From Lathyrus oleraceus (taxonomy: Eukaryota; Streptophyta; Magnoliopsida; Fabales; Fabaceae): 64,000 bases of DNA. Below are positions 1-8,602 of the stretch, in pieces. Location of the stretch: the NCBI RefSeq assembly GCF_024323335.1, contig NC_066581.1, positions 460,991,197-461,055,196 of the forward strand, read 5' to 3'. Below the pieces are notes generated by a model. That model saw only the letters and a program-made list of their open reading frames with translations. It had not been told where the DNA came from and did no database searches. The translations under genes were made by a program, and so were the position numbers. Within the stretch, counting starts at the first letter, position 1. Each line of letters starts with the position of its first letter.

Positions 1-214
1 ACCAAATTAATATCATTCATTCATATTGGGAGATGGAATATACATTCCATCAATCCCCTAAATCCAACGCTATTAATTTGACAAAGTCAAATCAACCTTG
101 ACCAAGGCCCAACAACAATAATCAAACTCAAACAAGTCATCGCAAGTGGTCAACAAATTTATTTGGCATTTATTAAAATTAAAAATACTAAAATAAGGCA
201 TTTAAATTAAATAT
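1..214 (-). repeat. G1 3' LTR, part left of the C1 insertion
   Basis: This stretch matches 25824-26036 in the other LTR of G1 with about a dozen differences. It ends at AATAT (210-214), the target site duplicated by the Sirevirus C1. The same LTR resumes at 8603. By comparison with 23937-25823, roughly 1.9 kb of this LTR lies outside the window to the left. There is no gene in it. Confidence 0.85.
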
Positions 215-1685
215 TGTAGGTGTCTAATTGGCTGCATTATATGGTAAAACACTAGCTGGTTACAAATGTCTTGACTGATGTCATGACATAGTATGTATGT
301 GTGACTACATTGTAGGTTATAATATCTAACTGTACTCTGATGTCTTGACTGATGTCATGATACACTTGAGTAGTTACTGCAGGATTAGCTAACACAGGAT
401 TTATTGAATGTCAAACTGGATGCTGTGACATTCATACCTGTCAACAGATACTAAGAAATAGAACAGCTGGTGTTCTGTTAGAACTTAGTATTTATTTCCA
501 GTCTAGTTATCAAGGAAAGACCAGACCTGGCATAAGGCCTACTGACTGAATGTCAAATTGGATGTTATGACATTCATCACTGACAGCAGCTACTGAACAT
601 TAGACAGAATGGTGTTCTGCTATACTTCAGCATGTAATTTGTTTGTTCTTCAAGAGAATAACAGAACTAACTTAAGACCAAATGTGTAAATGTTAAGCTG
701 GACACTTTAACATTTATTAATGTAAGTTGTCACTATAGTATGGTCATTTTGATCATGTACAGGTCAGCAAAATTGTACAGTCTGTTTTCTGGTAAAACAG
801 ACTCAGCATATGGACCTTGATGTCGAGCTGAATGTTGTGACATTCATCCCTGACAGCATATGCTATATTGTAGGTTGTTCAGTTTTCTGTTTCAGCTTTT
901 CTTGGGCTATTCTTCAGGAAGTCAACAGCTTAGAGAAAAACCAGGAAACCAACAACCAAGTTACATTTAATGAACCTAACAAATAGCCTATTTGTTAGTA
1001 ACCTAAATGTTGAATTTATGGGAACTCGTGTGACCTTAAATTCAGGAGAATACAGGTGCAAAAGCCCAGGTACTGCAATATAAAAAGGAAGGCGTTCCTT
1101 CATTCAGTTTCGGGGATTTTGAGGCGTGAAGATTTTATGTGTCCATCATACTTCACTGCTGTATTTTTGTGAGTCTTGTATTAGACGTAACTTGTAAGCC
1201 AAGCCATTATCAAGTAGATGATTGCTGTGGCATAGGGTGTTCATTGAGTTGTAAGTGTTGTGTCGCTCAAAGCTTTTAAGCGTGAGTGCTGTGTATCTTG
1301 ATTAAAGCTGTGAAGCACAATCAAGAGTTGTTTGAAGTGTGACTTCAACTTGTCTTTAATATTGTTTAAAGATAGTAATCACTGAGGTGATTGAGGGGGA
1401 GTGAGTAGGAACTCTGATCTTAGTGTAAGATTGAAATTGCATTGGGTAGGGATTAAGTGATAAGTTGTAAACAGGTGAGTTTAGCTTTGAATTGATACTA
1501 CTGATAGTGGATTTCCTCCCTGGCTTGGTAGCCCCCAGATGTAGGTCATGTTGGACTGAACTGGGTAAACAATTACTTGTGTTATTTACTGCACTTACTT
1601 TTAAGTTCTGCATAATTCCTGTCTGTGCAAAATTGGATGTCATAACAACCCGTGTGACATCCAAAGTCTGATAACTAGAATTTCA
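215..1685 (+). repeat. C1 5' LTR
   Basis: This 1,471-bp copy is nearly identical to 7131-8602. It begins TGTAGGTGTC and ends ATTTCA just before the PBS. A TATA-like TATAAAAA lies at 1079-1086. The LTR holds a series of inverted repeats built on GAATGTCA/TGACATTC (406-433, 548-575, 688-715, 819-845) and TTGGATGTCA/TGACATCCAA (1633-1664). Small reverse-strand open frames near its end are chance. Confidence 0.95.
1079..1086 (+). promoter_or_regulatory. Probable TATA box of C1
   Basis: TATAAAAA lies about 600 bp before the end of the 5' LTR, a plausible position for a U3 promoter. In the 3' LTR the same place reads TATGAAAA, a single A-to-G change. The assignment rests on sequence only. Confidence 0.5.
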
Positions 1686-1687
1686 AT

Positions 1688-1699
1688 TGGCATCAGAGC
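1688..1699 (+). other. C1 primer binding site (initiator tRNA-Met type)
   Basis: TGGCATCAGAGC starts two bases after the LTR end. The usual plant copia PBS complementary to initiator tRNA-Met is TGGTATCAGAGC, so there is one difference. Confidence 0.85.
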
Positions 1700-1755
1700 A
1701 GGCACCCTGCCTGTGAATTTCTGGGTGAGATCTAGGGAAGTTACTTTCTAGTACC

Positions 1756-2604
1756 ATGGACAAGGATTTAGGACACTCAAACAGACCACCCATGTTGGAT
1801 GGCTCTAATTATGATGACTGGAAGCCTCGTATGATAGCCTTCTTAAGGTCTCTAGACAGCAAAGTCTGGAGAGCTGTCAACAAAGGATGGGAACATCCAA
1901 TGAGGACAGGTGAAGATGGAGTCAGTGTGCAGATTCCTGAAGAAGAGTGGGACAAGGAGCAAGAGGCATTAGCTCTTGGAAATTCCAAGGCCTTGAATGC
2001 ATTGTTCAATGGAATCAGTAAGAACATCTTCAGGCTGGTACACCACTGTGAACTAGCTAAGGAAGTTTGGGATACCCTCAAGGTAACTCATGAAGGTACT
2101 TCCAAGGTGAAGATGTCCAAACTTCAGATGCTGACCACCAAGTTTGAAAATCTGAGGATGAAAGAGGATGAGACTATTCATGACTTTCACATGAATATTC
2201 TTGAAATTGCAAACACCTCTGGTGGACTAGGTGAGAAAATGGCTGAAGAGAAACTTGTAAGAAAGATTCTCAGGTCCTTGCCTAAGAGATTTGCTATGAA
2301 GGTCACAGCCATAGAGGAGGCACAGGACATCTGCAATATGAAGGTGGATGAGCTCATTGGTTCTCTTCAAACCTTTGAAATGGGCTTGTGTGAGAATGCT
2401 GAAAAGAAGAACAAAAGCATAACTTTTGTATCTAATGTTGAAGAGGAGTCAGAAGCAGGATATACTGAAGGTGATGAAAGTATATCAGAAGCCTTAGCCA
2501 TGCTTGGGAGACAGTTCAACAAGTTCGTGAAGAAGATTGATCAAAGAGGGAGACCTAATGTCAAGAACATCCCGTCTGACATCAGGAAAAGATCAACTTC
2601 TTAA
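1756..2604 (+). CDS. gag: C1 gag, N-terminal part (ends at premature TAA)
   Basis: The 282 codons start at the first ATG after the PBS. The N terminus (LDGSNYDDWKPRMIAFLRSL) is typical of copia Gag, which builds the virus-like particle in the cytoplasm. The helical capsid region follows (WDTLKVTHEGTSKVKMSKLQ). The frame ends at TAA 2602-2604, but the same frame continues without a gap into the zinc knuckle at 2635-2676 and then pol. The TAA is therefore most likely a nonsense mutation inside gag, not a natural gag end, because the nucleic-acid-binding knuckle would be cut off. The bases after it (GAAAAG) do not look like a known readthrough context. The product is recognised with confidence; loss of function is inferred. 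Confidence 0.9.
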   Translation: MDKDLGHSNRPPMLDGSNYDDWKPRMIAFLRSLDSKVWRAVNKGWEHPMRTGEDGVSVQIPEEEWDKEQEALALGNSKALNALFNGISKNIFRLVHHCELAKEVWDTLKVTHEGTSKVKMSKLQMLTTKFENLRMKEDETIHDFHMNILEIANTSGGLGEKMAEEKLVRKILRSLPKRFAMKVTAIEEAQDICNMKVDELIGSLQTFEMGLCENAEKKNKSITFVSNVEEESEAGYTEGDESISEALAMLGRQFNKFVKKIDQRGRPNVKNIPSDIRKRSTS

Positions 2605-2691
2605 GAAAAGTTCAACCAATGCAAGGGAATCCAGTGTCATGGTTGTGAAGGGTATGGACACGTCAGAGCTGAATGTCCTACTTATCTCAAG

Positions 2692-5600
2692 ATGAAACAG
2701 AAGGGGCTAACTATCACATGGTCTGAAGGAGATTCTGAAAGTGAATCTGAAGGAGAATCTGCCAAACATGTCATTGCACTAACCAGTGCTTGTGCCTCTG
2801 ATGATGACTCAAGTGCAGATGAACTGACCTTTGATGAACTTGGTGCAGCCTATAAGAAGCTGTGTACCACCAGTGCAGAAGTGCGTGCACAAGGAGAAAA
2901 ACAGAAGAACCTCATCAAGGAACTGGAAGATGAGAGACAGAAGCAACTGTCTGTCATAGAGGGTCTAAATGGTGAGATAGCCCTGCTGACCTCCAAGCTG
3001 AATCAGATGACCAAATCCATCAGAATGATGAATAAGGGAACTGACATCTTGGAAGAGATACTAAAGGTAGGACAGCAGTCTGGAACCAAATCTGGCCTAG
3101 GATTTGGGAAAAGATCCTCAGCTGAACACAAACGCCCAAAGGCAAAAGTTCAGAAGTTCAAGCGGAAGTCAAAGCCAATGTCTCAACATCGAGGAACTAG
3201 GATGAATGATCATCAGAAGAGGAAATACCAGGAGTGGAGGTGTCACCGCTGTGGTAGGCTTGGTCATATAAAAGCCTTCTGCTACTGGATTCATGGTTTC
3301 CCTAACCAAGCCACGCATGTCAGGCCTAAGCATAAACCATATAAGCGCTATGTTCCCATCAAGAAGCAACAATGGTATGCTAGGATAGCACACACTGCTC
3401 TAAGGGCCTCTACCAGAGAAGACTGGTACTTTGACAGTGGATGCTCAAGACATATGACTGGTATGGAAAATCTACTGGTGGATATTCAACCTCACACTAC
3501 CAGCTATGTGACCTTTGGTGATGGTGCCAAAGGTAAAATAAAAGGTGTGGGTAAGCTGGACTGCTCTGGAGTTCCAAAACTGAATAATGTGCTGTTAGTA
3601 AGAGGACTAACTGCAAACCTCATCAGCATAAGTCAGCTGTGTGATCAAGGGTTTCATGTTCAGTTTACTAAAGAGCTTTGCATTATGGCTAATGGTGACA
3701 ATCAGGAAGTTATGAGAGGAACCAGGTCCAAAGATAACTGTTATCTGTGGGAACCTAAAGTCTCTAACTTTTCTACAATATGCTCCTCAACCAAGGAAGA
3801 ACAGGAGGTGAAGATGTGGCATAGACGCCTTGGACATCTCCACTTAAGGGGAATGAAGAAGATTATATCCAAGGAAGCAGTCAGAGGGATCCCAAAGCTG
3901 CTTATTGATGAAGGAAGAGTCTGTGGTGAATGCCAAGTGGGCAAGCAAACCAAGATGTCACATCCGAAGCTGGGACATCCTACAACTTCCAGAGTTCTGG
4001 AACTGTTGCATATGGACTTAATGGGACCTATGCAGGTTGAAAGTCTTGGTGGGAAGAGATATGCCTACGTGGTGGTTGATGACCATTCCAGATACACGTG
4101 GATAAGCTTCATCAGAGAGAAGTCAGATACATTCGATGTCTTCAAAGACCTGTGCATCAGACTTCAAAGGGAAAAGGACAGTTGTGTGGTCCGAATTAGG
4201 AGTGATCATGGTACGGAGTTCAAGAACTCCAAGTTTGATGAGTTTTGCTCGTCTGAAGGAATAAGTCATGAGTTCTCCTCCCCTATAACTCCCCAGCAGA
4301 ATGGGATAGTTGAAAGAAAAAATAGAACTATTCAAGAATCTGCCAGAGCAATGATTCATGCAAAGAAGCTCCCCATGCACTTTTGGGCTGAAGCAATGAA
4401 TACCGCGTGCTATGTTCACAACAGAGTCACCTTGAGAAAAGGAACCTCCTCCACTCTGTATGAAATATGGAAAGGCAGAAAACCTACTGTGAAGTACTTT
4501 CATATCTTTGGAAGTAAATGCTACATTCTCACAGATCGTGAACAGAGAAGAAAGCTAGATCCGAAAAGTGATGAGGGTATATTTCTGGGATACTCAACTA
4601 ACAGCAGAGCCTACAGAGTGTTCAACTACAGGACCAATGTCCTGATGGAATCCATAAATGTTATTGTGGACGATAAAGAGGAAGGAACCGATGTCATGGA
4701 GGATGTTGAAACATTCCTTGACAGTTCAACTGACATTCCTGTCAAGTCTGAAGAAGTAGAGGAACCTCCTCCTGAATGTGAAGTAGATGCAACCACCAAA
4801 GTGCCATCTATCAGAATTCAGAAAGACCACCCTAAGGATCTTATCATAGGGGATCCCAATAGTGGTGTGACTACCAGGTCACGGGGAATAAGCTCAAATT
4901 CCTGCTTTGTATCCAAGGTTGAACCAAAAAATGTGAAAGAAGCCCTGACTGATGAATACTGGATCATTGCCATGCAAGAGGAACTTGAGCAGTTCAAAAG
5001 GAATGAAGTATGGGAGCTAGTTCCAAGACCTGAAGGGACCAACATCATTGGTACCAAGTGGATCTACAAAAACAAATCTGATGAGAAAGGAGTAATTACT
5101 AGGAATAAGGCAAGACTAGTGGCTCAAGGATACACTCAAGTTGAAGGGGTAGATTTTGATGAGACATTTGCTCCTGTGGCTAGGCTTGAGTCCATCAGAT
5201 TGCTGTTAGGGGTAGCATGCATCCTGAAGTTTAAACTATTCCAAATGGATGTGAAAAGTGCATTCTTGAATGGCTACTTGAATGAAGAAGTCTTTGTGGA
5301 ACAACCTAAAGGGTTCTGTGATCCTAACCTACCTAAGCATGTATACAAGTTGAGGAAAGCCTTGTATGGGTTGAAACAAGCACCTAGAGCATGGTATGAA
5401 AGGTTGACCGAATTTCTGACCTCAAATGGATACAGAAAAGGTGGAATAGATAAAACCTTGTTTGTGAAGGATGAAGACGGCAAAATCATGATTGCTCAAA
5501 TCTATGTGGATGATATAGTCTTTGGTGGAATGTCAGAACAAATGGTTCAACAATTTGTTCACCAGATGCAATCTGAGTTTGAAATGAGTCTAGTTGGAGA

Positions 5601-6453
5601 ACTGACCTATTTCCTTGGAATGCAAGTAAACCAAATGGAGGACTTTATGTTTCTCTCCCAAAGCAAGTATGCCAAGAACATAGTCAAGAAGTTTGGTATG
5701 GATAATGCTAGGCACAAGAGGACTCCTGCACCTACTCATCTGAAGTTAACCAAAGATGATGGAGGGCCTGGTGTTGATCAATGCTTGTATAGAAGCATGA
5801 TAGGAAGCCTACTTTACCTAACTGCAAGTAGACCTGACATTTCTTATGCAGTTGGAGTATGTGCTAGATACCAAGCAGAGCCTAAAGTGAGCCACTTGAA
5901 TCAAGTCAAAAGGATTCTCAAGTACATCAATGGGACTTGTGACTATGGGATGCTATATTCACATGGGTCTGAACCTGTCCTATCTGGGTACTGTGATGCT
6001 GACTGGGCTGGGAGTGCTGATGACAGAAAAAGCACATCAGGTGGATGTTTCTTCTTAGGAGACAATCTCATATCTTGGTTCAGCAAGAAGCAGAATTGTG
6101 TTTCTCTGTCCACTGCAGAGGCTGAATACATAGCTGCTGGAAGCAGTTGTTCTCAACTGGTTTGGATGAAACAGATGCTCACTGAGTACAATGTCACTCA
6201 AAATGTTATGACATTGTTCTGTGATAATCTCAGTGCCATCAATATCTCCAAGAATCCCATCCAACACAGCAGGACCAAACATATTGACATTAGGCACCAC
6301 TTCATCAGAGATCCGGTGGAAGACAAGGTGATCACTTTGGTACATGTAGCCACGGACCTTCAACTGGCTGACATATTTACAAAAGCTCTGGATGCTACTC
6401 AGTTTGAAAACTTAAGGAGCAAACTGGGAATATGTCTCTCTGAGACCTTATAG
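2692..6453 (+). CDS. pol: C1 gag C-terminus and pol: protease, integrase, RT, RNase H
   Basis: The 1,253 codons from this ATG continue the gag frame, which is already open from 2605. A first CCHC knuckle lies just upstream (2635-2676) and a second at residues 184-197 (3241-3282). The protease has DSGCS at residue 248. Integrase has the His pair from residue 377, the CxxC at 3922-3933, and catalytic Asp442, Asp505 and Glu541 with the standard 35-residue spacing. RT has YVDD at 938-941 and the copia signature LYGLKQAPRAW. RNase H ends the protein, with TAEAEYIAA near residue 1140 and ADIFTKAL near the C terminus. No break is visible within this stretch. Only the stop at 2602-2604 separates it from gag. 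The domain order PR-IN-RT-RH defines Ty1/copia; two knuckles and the Gag type point to a Sirevirus. Confidence 0.95.
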   Translation: MKQKGLTITWSEGDSESESEGESAKHVIALTSACASDDDSSADELTFDELGAAYKKLCTTSAEVRAQGEKQKNLIKELEDERQKQLSVIEGLNGEIALLTSKLNQMTKSIRMMNKGTDILEEILKVGQQSGTKSGLGFGKRSSAEHKRPKAKVQKFKRKSKPMSQHRGTRMNDHQKRKYQEWRCHRCGRLGHIKAFCYWIHGFPNQATHVRPKHKPYKRYVPIKKQQWYARIAHTALRASTREDWYFDSGCSRHMTGMENLLVDIQPHTTSYVTFGDGAKGKIKGVGKLDCSGVPKLNNVLLVRGLTANLISISQLCDQGFHVQFTKELCIMANGDNQEVMRGTRSKDNCYLWEPKVSNFSTICSSTKEEQEVKMWHRRLGHLHLRGMKKIISKEAVRGIPKLLIDEGRVCGECQVGKQTKMSHPKLGHPTTSRVLELLHMDLMGPMQVESLGGKRYAYVVVDDHSRYTWISFIREKSDTFDVFKDLCIRLQREKDSCVVRIRSDHGTEFKNSKFDEFCSSEGISHEFSSPITPQQNGIVERKNRTIQESARAMIHAKKLPMHFWAEAMNTACYVHNRVTLRKGTSSTLYEIWKGRKPTVKYFHIFGSKCYILTDREQRRKLDPKSDEGIFLGYSTNSRAYRVFNYRTNVLMESINVIVDDKEEGTDVMEDVETFLDSSTDIPVKSEEVEEPPPECEVDATTKVPSIRIQKDHPKDLIIGDPNSGVTTRSRGISSNSCFVSKVEPKNVKEALTDEYWIIAMQEELEQFKRNEVWELVPRPEGTNIIGTKWIYKNKSDEKGVITRNKARLVAQGYTQVEGVDFDETFAPVARLESIRLLLGVACILKFKLFQMDVKSAFLNGYLNEEVFVEQPKGFCDPNLPKHVYKLRKALYGLKQAPRAWYERLTEFLTSNGYRKGGIDKTLFVKDEDGKIMIAQIYVDDIVFGGMSEQMVQQFVHQMQSEFEMSLVGELTYFLGMQVNQMEDFMFLSQSKYAKNIVKKFGMDNARHKRTPAPTHLKLTKDDGGPGVDQCLYRSMIGSLLYLTASRPDISYAVGVCARYQAEPKVSHLNQVKRILKYINGTCDYGMLYSHGSEPVLSGYCDADWAGSADDRKSTSGGCFFLGDNLISWFSKKQNCVSLSTAEAEYIAAGSSCSQLVWMKQMLTEYNVTQNVMTLFCDNLSAINISKNPIQHSRTKHIDIRHHFIRDPVEDKVITLVHVATDLQLADIFTKALDATQFENLRSKLGICLSETL

Positions 6454-7130
6454 CAACCACTGATGTTTGGGATGTATTGTTTAATATCTCTGCCTATTAA
6501 ACAATTGGTGCTATGCTCTGATTGGTCAACAGATCACAGTTATGCTACTTGCAACAAGTGTGGCTACAAGAGGGTAAGGAGACACCCTTCCGTGAGAAGG
6601 CCAATGTACCTGCAGGAGTTCAAGGATGCTGTTCATGCAGGAGTGGTTCTGGATGTCAGAAACAAAATCATGGCATCTGATATGGTGGTACCTACTGTAA
6701 AGCAAAAGTGGGTGATTACTTGATCAAAGCTGTGAAGCAAGATCAAGTGGATGCTAACTTGGTTGAAACTGTGAAGTAAAACCAAGTCTATAACTCTGTC
6801 ATTATTCTCTGGTTTTGTTGTTGGCTTTGGCAACATTTTTGACAAAAGGGGGAGTAATAACCACCACCCCTGACAAACAGAGTGGGTCTCTACAACAGAC
6901 TCTCGTGACAGACTCCCTCCCCTGCAGCTGCTGTGTGTTGAAGTTTAGATTTAACTTCTGTATGTGTGTGCTGTTGTGTGAAGTTTTTTTTAACTTCCAT
7001 GTGTGTGAGTGTGCTGCCACTCTGAGTGTATTAGCTAGTATTATTTCCTGCTAGGTGTGTGATTCCGCTGCTATGAACTTTGTTATGGGGATCAAAGTGT
7101 TTTAGCCAAAAATTTGCCAAAGGGGGAGTT
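6454..7130 (+). other. C1 3' non-coding region with two polypurine tracts
   Basis: This lies between the pol stop and the 3' LTR. An internal polypurine tract with core AAAAGGGGGAG (6844-6854) precedes the terminal one AAAGGGGGAG (7119-7128), which sits two bases before the LTR. A small open frame at 6463-6723 (86 codons, with a CNKCGYKRVRRHPS stretch) resembles nothing I recognise and may be non-coding. There is no env-like gene. Confidence 0.8.
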
Positions 7131-8602
7131 TGTAGGTGTCTAATTGGCTGCATTATATGGTAAAACACTAGCTGGTTACAAATGTCTTGACTGATGTCAT
7201 GACATAGTATGTATGTGTGACTACATTGTAGGTTAGAATATCTAACTGTACTCTGATGTCTTGACTGATGTCATGACACACTTGAGTAGTTACTGCAGGA
7301 TTAGCTAACACAGGATTTATTGAATGTCAAACTGGATGCTGTGACATTCATACCTGTCAATAGATACTAAGAAATAGAACAGCTGGTGTTCTGTTAGAAC
7401 TTAGTATTTATTTCCAGTCTGGTTATCAAGGAAAGACCAGACCTGGCATAAGGCCTACTGACTGAATGTCAAATTGGATGTTATGACATTCATCACTGAC
7501 AGCAGCTACTGAACATTAGACAGAATGGTGTTCTGCTATACTTCAGCATGTAACTTAGTTTGTTCTTCAAGAGAATAACAGAACTAACTTAAGGCCAAAT
7601 GTGTAAATGTTAAGCTGGACACTTTAACATTTATTAATGTAAGCTGTCACTATAGTATGGTCATTTTGATCATGTACAGGTCAGCAAAATTGTACAGTCT
7701 GTTTTCTGGTAAAACAGACTCAGCATATGGACCTTGATGTCGAGCTGAATGTTGTGACATTCATCCCTGACAGCATATGCTATATTGTAGGTTGTTCAGT
7801 TTTCTGTTTCAGCTTTTCTTGGGCTATTCTTCAGGAAGTCAACAGCTTAGAGAAAAACCAGGAAACCAACAACCAAGTTACATTTAATGAACCTAACAAA
7901 TAGCCTATTTGTTAGTAACCTAAATGTTGAATTTATGGGAACTCGTGTGACCTTAAATTCAGGAGAATACAGGTGCAAAAGCCCAGGTACTGCAATATGA
8001 AAAGGAAGGCGTTCCTTCATTCAGTTTCGGGGATTTTGAGGCGTGAAGATTTTATGTGTCCATCATACTTCACTGCTGTATTTTTGTGAGTCTTGTATTA
8101 GACGTAACTTGTAAGCCAAGCCATTATCAAGTAGATGATTGTTGTGGCATAGGGTGTTCATTGAGTTGTAAGTGTTGTGTCGCTCAAAGCTTTTAAGCGT
8201 GAGTGTTGTGTATCTTGATTAAAGCTGTGAAGCACAATCAAGAGTTGTTTGAAGTGTGACTTCAACTTGTCTTTAATATTGTTTAAAGATAGTAATCACT
8301 GAGGTGATTGAGGGGGAGTGAGTAGGAACTTTGATCTTAGTGTAAGATTGAAATTGCATTGGGTAGGGATTAAGTGATAAGTTGTAAACGGGTGAGTTTA
8401 GCTTTGAATTGATACTACTGATAGTGGATTTCCTCCCTGGCTTGGTAGCCCCCAGATGTAGGTCATGTTGGACTGAATTGGGTAAACAATTACTTGTGTT
8501 ATTTACTGCACTTACTTTTAAGTTCTGCATAATTCCTGTCTGTGCAGAATTGGATGTCATAACAACCCGTGTGACATCCAAAGTCTGATAACTAGAATTT
8601 CA
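7131..8602 (+). repeat. C1 3' LTR
   Basis: This 1,472-bp copy is about 99% identical to 215-1685. It is followed directly by AATAT, the target duplication, and then by the resumed Ogre-type LTR. The 14 substitutions from the 5' LTR are 13 transitions and one transversion by eye count. Confidence 0.95.

Larger units (their letters stand above)
215..8602 (+). mobile_element. C1: complete Sirevirus (Ty1/copia) retrotransposon
   Basis: This is an 8,388-bp element bounded by 1.47-kb direct LTRs that start TGTAGG and end TTCA, flanked by the 5-bp duplication AATAT (210-214 and 8603-8607). Behind the 5' LTR is a methionine-initiator-type PBS. The internal part encodes gag with two CCHC knuckles, protease, integrase, RT and RNase H in copia order. 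The polypurine tract occurs twice, as is typical of Sireviruses. No env-like gene is present in the 0.7 kb after pol. By eye the LTRs differ at 14 positions plus one indel (about 1%), so the insertion is young. The empty site is visible in the paralogous LTR at 26032-26036. Confidence 0.95.

Noticed and set aside
1356..1664. 102-codon reverse frame present in both C1 LTRs (also 8273-8581)
   Set aside because: Duplicated because the LTR is duplicated; antisense to the LTR end and without recognisable features.
2602..2610. Programmed stop-codon readthrough in C1 gag
   Set aside because: The stop is TAA followed by GAAAAG, not a recognised readthrough context, and it falls before the zinc knuckle, not at a gag-pol border. 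Kept only as a question for relatives.
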